Shown here: positions 1 through 6,900 of the stretch, piece after piece
Layout of the letters: each line of letters starts with the position of its first letter
Numbering within the stretch: the first letter of the stretch is position 1
Assembly: GCA_900770895.1 (NCBI GenBank)
Contig: CAAGMF010000277.1
Location: forward strand, 1 to 13,201
From: an uncultured Mitsuokella sp.
GTDB lineage: Bacteria > Bacillota > Negativicutes > Selenomonadales > Selenomonadaceae
Direction: 5' to 3'
Length of the DNA: 13,201 bases
Program-made: the position numbers and the translations under genes
The notes under the pieces: model-generated
Told to the model about the DNA's origin: nothing
What the model saw: only the letters and a program-made list of their open reading frames with translations
Databases searched by the model: none

Positions 1-1619
1 ACGGCCGACGAGATGTAGAGCGCGCGCTTCTTCTTGTTCTTCGTCTTTGCCGCGACAGCGACAGCGGCGCCGCCCTGAGCGATGATCGCGCCCGTGATGA
101 TCGCGTTGAACGGATCGACGCCCGTCGAAGCCAGCAGCTGGACCTCGAGCGCATTGAACACATGATGCACGCCGAATACGACGATGACCTGCTGCAGACC
201 GCCAACGACGAAACCGCCGATACCGAACGGCAGCGTCAGGAACGCCTGCACAGCGCCGAATATGCCAAGCTCGATCGTATGCATGATCGGGCCGACCACG
301 AGCAGGCCGAGCAGCATCGAGATGAACAGCGTCAGGAACGGTGTCACGATGAGGTCGATGACATCAGGCACGAATGTCTTGAGCCATGCCTGCAGCTTGG
401 CCGCGAATATACCGAGGATGAGCGCCGGCAGCACCGATCCCTGATAGCCGACGACCGGCACCGTGAATCCCAGGATATCCATATCGATCGGCTGTGCCGT
501 GCCGCCCGCGATCGCATAGGCATTCGGCAGCTGCGGGGCCACGAGCATGAGGCCGAGCACGATGCCGATGACCGGCGTCCCGCCGAACCGCTTCATCGTC
601 GACCAGCAGACGAGCGCCGGCAGGAAAGCGAACGCCGTATCCGTCAGTATCTGGCTCATCGTCAGCAGGTTCGGGCTGAACTCCACGCCGAGGCTCTGCG
701 CCGCGCCGCGCAGGCCCATGAACAGTCCTGTCGCCACGAGCACCGGGATGATCGGCACGAAGACATCGCCGAGCGTGCGCGAGATCTTCTGCACGAGCGT
801 CATCTGCGCGTAAGCCTCAGCCTTGTTGTTGCTGGCCCCCGCGAGATTCGTACCGGCGACGAACTCATCATAGACCTTGTCGACGAAGCCCGTCCCCAGG
901 ATGATCTGGTACTGGGCTGCCGCATAGAACTGGCCCTTGACGCCATCGATATTCTCGATGGCCTTCTCATCAACCTTCGATTTGTCATTCAGTATCAGGC
1001 GCAAGCGCGTCGCACAGTGCTCTGCACTGCGGACATTGTCCATGCCGCCGACGAAACGCTCGATGAGCTGGGCGACCTGCTTCTCGAGCGGCAGATCAGA
1101 CAGCGCCGCCTGAGCCTCCGCCACGAGCGCGACCTTGTCCTCGGCCGCAGAGCCCGACTCCTCATCGGCCGGAGCCTCCGCATTGTCGGAGCTGACCTCC
1201 TGGCCCGCGAGCGCAACCGTGATCCGGCCATAGTCCGCCGCATTCGTCACGACGACCGGCGTCGTCGTATCGTAGCCGGCCGCCTTTATAGCCGCCGGAT
1301 CGAACTCCAGCAGCAGCTGGCCTTTCCTGACCTTGTCGCCCTGCGCCACATGGCCCGTGAAATGCTCGCCATTCAGCTTCACCGTATCGAAACCTACATG
1401 CACGAGCAGGTCGATACCGTCATCGCTGTGCAGGCCGATCGCATGCAGCGTCGGGAACAGCACCGATACCTCGCCGTCAAACGGCGCATAGAGCTTTCCC
1501 TCCGGCTCGCGCACCGCAGCGCCGCGGCCCATAGCCCCACCGGCAAAAGCCGGATCACTGACCTCGCTGAGCGGGATTAGCTGCCCCGCCAGCGGACTAT
1601 CCAGACGAATGTCCTTCAT
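1..1619 (-). CDS. PTS sugar permease, fused IIA-IIB-IIC (sucrose/beta-glucoside family), 3' end outside window
   Basis: This is a membrane phosphotransferase permease that imports and phosphorylates a sugar using phosphate relayed from HPr. The 539 visible residues read IIA, then IIB, then IIC. The IIA domain (about 1-140) has the paired histidines of the glucose-type family at H59 (TLHAIGL) and H74 (LLVHVGFDTVKLNGEHF). An acidic linker (about 141-165) leads to IIB, whose phosphocysteine C202 lies in HCATRLRL, followed by GVKGQF and a YQIILGTGFVDKVY segment. IIC starts near 270 and has many hydrophobic segments, a GYQGSVLP motif and GVHHVFNALE near 483-492. IIB and IIC most resemble the sucrose (ScrA) subtype, but the substrate cannot be fixed from sequence. 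The start ATG follows GGGGGAAAG. The reading frame is open to base 1; the end of IIC is missing. An N-terminal IIA is less usual than IIB-IIC-IIA. Confidence 0.9.
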   Translation of the reverse strand, partial: MKDIRLDSPLAGQLIPLSEVSDPAFAGGAMGRGAAVREPEGKLYAPFDGEVSVLFPTLHAIGLHSDDGIDLLVHVGFDTVKLNGEHFTGHVAQGDKVRKGQLLLEFDPAAIKAAGYDTTTPVVVTNAADYGRITVALAGQEVSSDNAEAPADEESGSAAEDKVALVAEAQAALSDLPLEKQVAQLIERFVGGMDNVRSAEHCATRLRLILNDKSKVDEKAIENIDGVKGQFYAAAQYQIILGTGFVDKVYDEFVAGTNLAGASNNKAEAYAQMTLVQKISRTLGDVFVPIIPVLVATGLFMGLRGAAQSLGVEFSPNLLTMSQILTDTAFAFLPALVCWSTMKRFGGTPVIGIVLGLMLVAPQLPNAYAIAGGTAQPIDMDILGFTVPVVGYQGSVLPALILGIFAAKLQAWLKTFVPDVIDLIVTPFLTLFISMLLGLLVVGPIMHTIELGIFGAVQAFLTLPFGIGGFVVGGLQQVIVVFGVHHVFNALEVQLLASTGVDPFNAIITGAIIAQGGAAVAVAAKTKNKKKRALYISSA

Positions 1620-1771
1620 TTTCTTTCCCCCATTCCATCGGCCGCCGCCCCCGCAGCTGCCGACGCCAGAACCGAAAACACTTCTTTTAGATTTAGCTAG
1701 TGGATAGGTTATGATTACATATGATGGACTTTACATGTAGTTATTTCGCGCTCCCGCACGCCTTTACCTGC

Positions 1772-1791
1772 ATGTGAAATCAATTCCACAT
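1772..1791. promoter_or_regulatory. Probable repressor operator at the PTS transcription start
   Basis: The sequence ATGTGAAATCAATTCCACAT is a 20-bp dyad: 9-base arms with one mismatch around a central CA. It begins about five bases downstream of the -10 element, so it covers the predicted transcription start and the first transcribed bases. That position and symmetry are typical of LacI- or GntR-family repressor sites in sugar operons. No regulator gene is in the window, so its identity is unknown. Confidence 0.55.
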
Positions 1792-1795
1792 TCAT

Positions 1796-1824
1796 AATAT
1801 AAAATAGTTGCGCGCATTTGTCAA
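1796..1824 (-). promoter_or_regulatory. Sigma-70-type promoter for the PTS gene
   Basis: On the minus strand a perfect -35 box TTGACA (1819-1824) is followed after exactly 17 bp by TATATT (1796-1801), one base from the TATAAT consensus. Transcription would start near 1789, giving a leader of about 170 nt before the PTS start codon. Confidence 0.8.
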
Positions 1825-1849
1825 GGATTATTCGACAAAATACGCGCAA
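1808..1849. repeat. Inverted repeat over the -35 region of the PTS promoter
   Basis: The left arm TTGCGCGCATTTGTC (1808-1822) and the right arm GACAAAATACGCGCAA (1834-1849) are complementary apart from one mismatch and one bulged base, around an 11-base loop. The left arm overlaps the -35 hexamer and most of the spacer. It could bind an activator or a second repressor, or simply form a cruciform or RNA stem. It lacks a U-tract on either strand, so it is not a good terminator. Confidence 0.6.
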
Positions 1850-2057
1850 AAAATACTGATACTGGTTTCATATGGTGCACACCATCAATGTCTCATCAAG
1901 CGCCGGACTCCATATTTCGCAAGATAAACGGAAGATAGGCAAAAAATAGCGAATACCTCGGAATGCCCGTCATTGCTGCATTATCGGGCAGTCCACCTGC
2001 CTTTCAGCTGGATTTTCGCAAGATATCAACTCTTCTAGTATTCAAGTTCTTTTCATT

Positions 2058-2306
2058 ATGACCACGCTACAGACCGCGACGCAGAAGGTCAATGTCTGCC
2101 TCGCCTGCGACGCCTGCTAGAAGCAGCAAACCCCGAACTGCATCCAGAAAGATGATTTCACGGCCCTGATACTGCAGCTCGATACCTGCGACGGCATGAT
2201 TATCCTCGCCTCGGTTCATTGGGACCAGTTCCCCGCCCAGCTGAAGGCCTTCCTCGACCGCACCTACTCCTTCATGGACCTCAGGGCAGCCGACGAGATG
2301 CCGACT
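2058..2306 (+). pseudogene. Remnant of a flavodoxin-fold NAD(P)H-dependent reductase / iron-sulfur flavoprotein
   Basis: One frame from the ATG at 2058 reads a recognisable mid-section of the NADPH-dependent FMN reductase family: a CLACDAC motif, then NCIQKDDF, GMIILASVHWDQFPAQLKAF and FLDRTYSFMD. In intact relatives these form the Cys-x-x-Cys segment, the QKDD turn and the flavin-binding strand and helix. Here the N-terminal strand with the flavin phosphate loop is missing. An in-frame TAG at 2118-2120 falls immediately after the Cys motif, and similarity ends around 2306, although the frame stays open to the TAG at 2418-2420. A product starting at the internal ATG 2196 would be only about 74 residues and could not bind flavin normally. 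I read it as a decaying relic, not a short gene. Confidence 0.75.
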
Positions 2307-2355
2307 AGATCATCGCCTGACCTGGTTGCAGCTATTCTATATAGGCAAAACGAAA

Positions 2356-2384
2356 GCCCCAGCAGAATTTTTATCTGTCGGGGC
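2356..2384. terminator. Hairpin, possible terminator after the reductase remnant
   Basis: GCCCC-A-GCAGA pairs with TCTGT-C-GGGGC across a 7-base A/T loop, giving an 11-position stem with one mismatch and one G-U/T pair. On the minus strand the stem is followed by TTTCGTTTT, a fair U-tract. On the plus strand only ATATTGTTA follows. It may be bidirectional or a leftover from a lost leftward gene. Either way it separates the remnant from the toxin-antitoxin promoter. Confidence 0.5.
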
Positions 2385-2406
2385 ATATTGTTACATCATA
2401 GCAGTA

Positions 2407-2445
2407 TTTACTTTGTATAGATATTGCGTTACAATGTATACAAAG
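2407..2445 (+). promoter_or_regulatory. Promoter embedded in a 9-bp dyad operator of the toxin-antitoxin operon
   Basis: A -35-like TTTACT (2407-2412) and a -10 TACAAT (2430-2435) are spaced by 17 bp. A perfect inverted repeat CTTTGTATA (2411-2419) and TATACAAAG (2437-2445) brackets the spacer and the -10 box. This fits autorepression by a ribbon-helix-helix antitoxin bound alone or with its toxin. The ribosome binding site AGGAG starts inside the right arm, so a bound complex would also cover the start of the transcript. Confidence 0.7.
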
Positions 2446-2456
2446 GAGATGGTAAT

Positions 2457-2726
2457 ATGGTAGAGAGCAAGACCCTGAATATACGCGTCGATGCAGAGCT
2501 GAAACGCGAGGCGGAAGCTATATTTTCTGACCTCGGACTGCCGACGTCCACGGCTATAAACATGTTCCTGAAATCGGTAGTGCGCTACGGCGGTATACCA
2601 TTTGACCTGCGCATCTCTCCCGCAAAACTGGAAACTCTACGAGCTATGGATGATGTGAACCATCAGCGTAATCTCAGCAAGACCTATAACTCCGTAGAGG
2701 CAGCCATGGAGGCGCTAAATGCTTAA
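2457..2726 (+). CDS. RelB/DinJ family antitoxin
   Basis: The 89-residue product is the labile antitoxin of a type II toxin-antitoxin pair. The N-terminal part (about 5-45) has the ribbon-helix-helix layout of the RelB/DinJ family: a basic beta strand (LNIRVDAELK), a helix ending in LGLPTSTAINMF, and the typical GGIPFDLR turn near 45-52. This domain dimerises and binds the operator. The C-terminal 35 residues, which wrap the toxin in this family, end in SVEAAMEALNA. I chose the ATG at 2457 because AAAGGAG lies eight bases upstream. An in-frame ATG at 2424 would lie inside the promoter dyad and lacks a ribosome binding site. The stop codon overlaps the toxin start by 8 bases, so the two are translated together. 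Confidence 0.92.
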   Translation: MVESKTLNIRVDAELKREAEAIFSDLGLPTSTAINMFLKSVVRYGGIPFDLRISPAKLETLRAMDDVNHQRNLSKTYNSVEAAMEALNA

Positions 2727-2994
2727 AATCCGCTTCCGCAAGCAATTCAAGAAAGATTACAAGCGGGCACTCAAGCAGCCTGGACATACACCGGAGCTGT
2801 TCGAGCAGGTCCTGTCATGCCTGGCTAATGAACAGCTGCTCCCCGCCAAGCATCGCGACCATGCTCTCACAGGCGACTATGCTGGATATCGCGAGTGCCA
2901 TATACTGCCAGACTGGCTACTCATATACAAAGTCGAAGCAGATATCCTGACGCTCACTCTGACACGCACCGGCAGCCATAGCGATTTGTTCTAG
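2719..2994 (+). CDS. yafQ: YafQ-type RelE-superfamily toxin (ribosome-dependent mRNA endonuclease)
   Basis: This 91-residue protein matches the YafQ family in length and in its catalytic residues. In E. coli YafQ the key positions are H50, H63, D67, W68 and H87. The equivalents visible here are H48 (KHRDHALTG), H61, D65 and W66 (CHILPDWLLIYK) and H87 (TGSHSDLF), all preserved, so the toxin is probably active. YafQ toxins cleave mRNA in the ribosomal A site when the DinJ-type antitoxin is degraded. The start ATG at 2719 lies inside the last codons of the antitoxin gene, with GGAGG just upstream. The stop is TAG. Nothing looks truncated. Substrate codon preference cannot be read from sequence. 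Confidence 0.92.
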   Translation: MLKIRFRKQFKKDYKRALKQPGHTPELFEQVLSCLANEQLLPAKHRDHALTGDYAGYRECHILPDWLLIYKVEADILTLTLTRTGSHSDLF

Positions 2995-3008
2995 GTAGCA
3001 TGGCATAG

Positions 3009-3095
3009 TGGCAGATGATGGACTATGGCGAGGATTTCACCATACAGTATGTAGATAGTTTCCCCGATATAAAGGTTAAATTCGTCGATAACTAG
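3009..3095 (+). pseudogene. Decayed fragment with VDSFPD motif (septoil-knot-like repeat protein?)
   Basis: The frame at 3015-3095 reads two ATG codons and then about 25 residues, including DFTIQYVDSFPDIKVKFVDN, before TAG. Beyond the TAG the same frame continues PSAED-stop-QEVDQ, so a TAG and a TGA have probably replaced sense codons. Upstream it is blocked by a TAG at 3006-3008. The alternating (I/V)-x-x-V-D-S-F-P pattern recalls small beta-repeat proteins sometimes labelled septoil-knot domains; I make this link from memory and with caution. The fragment has no clear ribosome binding site. It is more likely a gene remnant, perhaps once paired with the next small gene, than a functional peptide gene. 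Confidence 0.4.
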
Positions 3096-3129
3096 CCGAG
3101 CGCAGAAGACTGACAGGAGGTAGATCAGC

Positions 3130-3330
3130 ATGAAATTCGGCATGAGAACACCGAGTCTGAAGAAATCACTGAGTGCGCGCACTACCGGTGCGGCAAAGCG
3201 GGCCGTCAAGAAGGCACTCATCCCGGGCTACGGCAAGAAAGGCATGGGCCTGCTGAAAGATCCCGAGCGGGCCATCAAGAACAAGATATACAAGAAGACT
3301 ACTTTCAGCCTGTGGGACTTGCTAAAGTAA
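3130..3330 (+). CDS. Small basic conserved protein of unknown function
   Basis: A 66-residue protein with no membrane segment or signal peptide. It is strongly basic: lysine and arginine dominate, in runs such as SLKKSLSARTT and AAKRAVKKAL. It then has PGYGKKGMG and a KNKIYKKTTFSLWDLL tail. I recognise this pattern (MKFG, a PSLKKS-ARTTG stretch, YGKKGMG, then NK-Y-KTTF) as recurring in small uncharacterised Firmicute proteins, but I cannot name a family or function. AGGAGG nine bases before the ATG is a strong ribosome binding site, so it is probably translated. Its stop codon TAA overlaps the ribosome binding site of the LOG gene 12 bases downstream, so the two are almost certainly co-transcribed. 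Positive charge suggests nucleic-acid or ribosome contact, which is inference only. Confidence 0.7.
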   Translation: MKFGMRTPSLKKSLSARTTGAAKRAVKKALIPGYGKKGMGLLKDPERAIKNKIYKKTTFSLWDLLK

Positions 3331-3342
3331 GGAGAAAAGTAG

Positions 3343-3888
3343 ATGAACATCACGGTATATCTGGGCTCGCAAGAGGGCAAGCTGCCTATCTATAGAGAAG
3401 CAGTCACAGAGCTGGGCCGCTGGATGGGAAATAATGGACATACCCTGATCTATGGTGGCTCTAAGACCGGACTCATGGGAGAGCTAGCCCAAAGCGTGCT
3501 AGAAAGCGGTGGCCGCGTGATAGGTGTCGAGCCACAATTCTTCATCGACAGCGAAATGCAGTACGACGGCTTGACCGAGCTAATAGTGACCAAGGATATC
3601 CCAGAGCGCCGGACGAAGATGATAGAGCTAGGCGACGCCTTCATAGCCTTCCCCGGCGGTACTGGTACTCTCGAAGAGATATCAGAAGTGATAGCGAAGA
3701 AAGCACTGAAACAACTAGCTGCCCCCTGCATCATCTATAATCTCGGTGGCTACTGGGATAATCTGAAGTCAATGCTGGCTAAGATGATAGCAGACGGCTT
3801 CTCTACCGGAGATAAGCAGTCAGAGATACATTTCGCTGACTCGCTCGACGATATTGCAGGATATCTGGCGGACGCGAAAGGCTGCTAG
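3343..3888 (+). CDS. LOG family protein (Rossmann-fold nucleotide-binding; possible cytokinin-type phosphoribohydrolase)
   Basis: The 181-residue protein has the hallmarks of the LOG / 'lysine decarboxylase-like' family. These are an N-terminal beta strand MNITVYLGS, the nucleotide-binding GGSKTGLMG at about 38-46, the ERRTKM segment near 88-93, and the signature PGGTGTLEE at about 104-112 with the catalytic Glu. Characterised members release the base from nucleoside 5'-monophosphates, as in cytokinin activation. The older lysine decarboxylase label is misleading, and the physiological substrate in bacteria such as this one is unknown. The ribosome binding site AAGGAG overlaps the stop of the small basic gene upstream, which suggests coupled translation. 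A strong terminator follows about 25 bases downstream. SLOG-fold relatives also occur in defence systems; that is context, not evidence. Confidence 0.88.
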   Translation: MNITVYLGSQEGKLPIYREAVTELGRWMGNNGHTLIYGGSKTGLMGELAQSVLESGGRVIGVEPQFFIDSEMQYDGLTELIVTKDIPERRTKMIELGDAFIAFPGGTGTLEEISEVIAKKALKQLAAPCIIYNLGGYWDNLKSMLAKMIADGFSTGDKQSEIHFADSLDDIAGYLADAKGC

Positions 3889-3912
3889 CATAAATAGCCC
3901 CTCGGCTACATT

Positions 3913-3955
3913 AAAATAGAGACATAGATCAGTTACAGTCTATGCCTCTATTTTT
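3913..3955. terminator. Bidirectional rho-independent terminator between LOG and hsdR genes
   Basis: The left arm AAAATAGAGACATAGA (3913-3928) pairs with TCTATGCCTCTATTTT (3939-3954) with a single A-C mismatch, around a 10-base loop. Reading rightward the stem runs into TATTTTT, reading leftward into TCTATTTTAA. It therefore ends both the rightward LOG transcript and the leftward restriction operon. Confidence 0.9.
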
Positions 3956-3973
3956 ATGCAGCAGCTGCGTATA

Positions 3974-6900
3974 TCATTTTTTCCTCTGGTAGCTCGTCCC
4001 CGCCTCGGCTGCTATAATGCCGTCAGTTGGCGTAGCCATATCTTCGCCGAGGATGTAGGCGCGGAGGTATTTATCCAGCCGCGATCTGGCTTTGAATGAT
4101 GGCAGCTTCTCGCCGTAATACTCCTCGAGGAATGGGCGGGCCTTCTTCATATCCGCCGTAGCCTTCAGCTCGGTGAAGCGATTGAAATCATCGAGATTGT
4201 CTATATTCGGATGTGCGTCCATGAGTGTTAGGAATTTCACTTCGTCGAGCCCCAGAGCAGCACATATACGCTTCCTCTCCTGCTGGTCAGCGTCATCCAT
4301 GCGCTCGGTTATGAGGTCAGTGAATGACTGCACCTGCGCGAGATCGACCTCCCCCATCTCCATATCGTGCAGCAGGATATTCGCGTACCTCTGCCGGTCG
4401 CGCGGCAGCGCGGCAAACTGTCTATGCAGCATATCCCGCGCCTGGGAGATAATATCGGCATCGCCCGCGAGCATGGCGGTCTTATACCGCTTGAAATTCG
4501 CCTCCATGTAGTCCTGGTCGATGGCCTCGTTTTCCTGCTCCGTAATGTAGGGATGGATATCAAAGGGAGCCTCCGTATCGCCGCCACTGCCGCCGCCAGA
4601 CGAGAGCTCCTGATAGCGCGTCAATAGTACGCGATAGATATGCTCATCAAAGGCCAATTCCTCATGCCACTGCGGCTCCTCGCCCGGCTCAGAGTCATAG
4701 ACGAGCCTATCCCAAGTAAAGCCCTGCAGCCGCGCCGCCGTCAGATTCTCGCTCAGATGATTGAACTGCTGCACGAAGCGGCGCACATCTGCCGTGTCAC
4801 TAGGCAGGCTGGCGAAATCTGCTATACCGACATTCGCGAAAATATCGCGAATCTCTGTGTAGGCATGATTCATCGCCCGGATGCGCTCGGGCAAGCGCTG
4901 TACGAACAGCCCGCGCGGGCCGTTCCCGGCATAGAGCTCGACCGCCTGTTCTATATTCCGCTTCATCGTATGCGGCTGACGGTAGTAGCGAATGATGCCG
5001 AATGGCTTCAAGTCCGAGTCAAGAACGCGATTCGTGCGTGAGAATGCCTGTATTAGCTGCTCATAGCGCAGCACCTTGTCGAGGAACAGGGTATTCACCC
5101 ACTTCGAGTCAAAGCCCGTGAGCATCTGGTCGACCACGATGAGCAGGTCGAGCCGCTCCTTTTCACGCCCCGGCTGATTGAGGCCGATATAGTTACCCTT
5201 GTGCGCGAGACGGTCGGATATATCCCTCTTCATCGCTGCAAAGGTCTGCACTTTATAGTTCTGGTCATAGCGCTCATCGTAGTCCTGCACTATCTCCGTC
5301 AGCGCTTCTTCCTTTGTCAGCGCTCCCTCGTTGTTGTCGATATTCGGGTCGAAAAGCGCCGTGACCGCGAGCTCGGGCAGCATTTCCTTTATGAGCCGGT
5401 AGTAGGCGACCGCCTCCGCGATGGACGAGGTCGCGAGCAGCGCATGGAACTGCACCGGCGTACTGTGCGTGAGCTCCTCGAAGCGCTCGCCGATATCGCT
5501 GACGACCGCCCGGCGGTACTCGTCGCTATCGTACTGGCTGCGCGGTATGTAGTCCTCGATACCTTTTTGATACTCGCCCGCCTCGTCTATGTAGCCTGCC
5601 ATGCGGACGGCCTTTTTATCCATATAGTGATTATATATAGCGAGCTTCTTCTCATCACCGCGCGCCTCGGCCAGGCTGCTCGCATGAGCCCGCGCGAGTG
5701 CGACTGCTTCACGCAGCTTATGGTCGGGCCAGACCATGACCTGCGTCGGGTCGAAGCCGAGCACATTCTTATCCCTTATGCCATCGGCGAGGCTGTAGCG
5801 ATGTAGCTCATTGCCGAAAATCTCGGCCGTCGTCGTATCCTTCTTCGCATTGGCCGTCTGTATAGGCGTGCCCGTGAAGCCGAAGAAAATAGCATCGGGC
5901 AACGTCGCCTTTATATGCACAAGCATATCGCCGAAGGTCGAGCGATGCGCCTCGTCGATGATGAAGACGACGCGCTTCGCGCGGATAGCCTCGATGTCAG
6001 CCGCGTTCGCCTCCGTCGCCTCGATGCGGCTCATCTTCTGTATCGAAGTCACTATGAGCGTATCGTCGGGCTCATCGCTCACGAGCTTCGCGAGCAGGAC
6101 CTGCGCACTCTCCGTGCCCTGCACGCTCTCATTGTCATCGGCGAAGTTCTGATACTCCAGCAGCGACTGCGTGCCGAGCTCGATGCGGTCCATGAGGAAT
6201 ACTACCTTGTCGGCATCGTGCGAGGCCGCTATGAGCTGGGCCGACTTGAAGCTCGTCATGGTCTTGCCGGAGCCCGTCGTGTGCCATACATAGCCGCCGC
6301 GCTGCTGATGACCGCCCCAGTCGGCGCGCGCCACGGCATCCGAGATGCGCGACGCCGCATAGTACTGGTAGCTGCGCATGACCTTCAGCACGCCGTCGGT
6401 CCTATCCGCCACGGTGTAGAAACCTATGAGCTGATGCGCCATCGGTATCGAGAGCAGGCTCTCGAGCACCTCGCTCCAGCGCTGCACAGGCTCATTATCC
6501 GCATAGCCCCAGTGGAAGGCAAAGGCGGGCAGGAAGCGCCCCTTCGGCCCCGGGTTCGCAAAGTAGATAGTCTCATCGGGCGTCATGCAGACGAATACCT
6601 GCACGAGCGACAGGATGCCGCTATAGACGCCCTCGCCCATGTACTTCTCTATCTGATAATAGGCCTGCTGTACCGGCACGCCGCTGCGCTTCAGCTCGAT
6701 ATGGATGACCGGCATGCCATTGATGAGCAGCAGCAGATCGCCGCGCCGGTCGCTATTCAGCGCCGAGAGAGTCGGGAAAATCGGCTGCTGCGCTATCTGG
6801 TAGCGGCTCTTGCCGGCCGCGATCTCGAGGCGGTTGTAGATGGCCAGCGAGACCTCGTGCCCGAGGTGCAGCGAGTCGGCCGGATTGTCGCGGCGGATGG

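Larger units (their letters stand above)
1620..2057. other. Intergenic control region without a recognisable gene
   Basis: This stretch holds the control region of the leftward PTS gene and then apparently non-coding, more A+T-rich DNA. Besides the promoter and operator listed separately, I see: an imperfect dyad with arms at 1728-1740 and 1768-1780 (ACATGTAG against CTGCATGT at its core) that could form a stem in the PTS leader RNA; a short dyad ATGGTG-CA-CACCAT at 1872-1885 about 50 bp upstream of the -35; and the 12-base word TTTCGCAAGATA twice, at 1915-1926 and 2014-2025. The leader shows no obvious LicT/SacY-type antiterminator site and no U-tract terminator. Confidence 0.6.

Noticed and set aside
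162..1580. 472-codon open frame on the plus strand opposite the PTS gene
   Set aside because: The translation is dominated by Arg, His, Asp and Glu with no domain signature, the usual shadow of a G+C-rich gene; the minus strand reads a clear PTS permease.
1620..1790. LicT/SacY-type RNA antiterminator or terminator in the PTS leader
   Set aside because: No matching conserved antiterminator sequence and no stem followed by a U-tract were found; only an imperfect dyad is present.
2118..3095. In-frame TAG codons in the flavoprotein and VDSFPD remnants as possible recoding (pyrrolysine or suppressed amber)
   Set aside because: Both frames show other damage (missing ends, an additional TGA), and TAG ends several intact genes here, so ordinary decay explains them.
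2991..3221. 76-codon minus-strand frame with hydrophobic stretches over the small basic gene
   Set aside because: It overlaps the VDSFPD fragment and the small basic gene, both better supported; hydrophobicity arises as the complement of Lys-rich codons.
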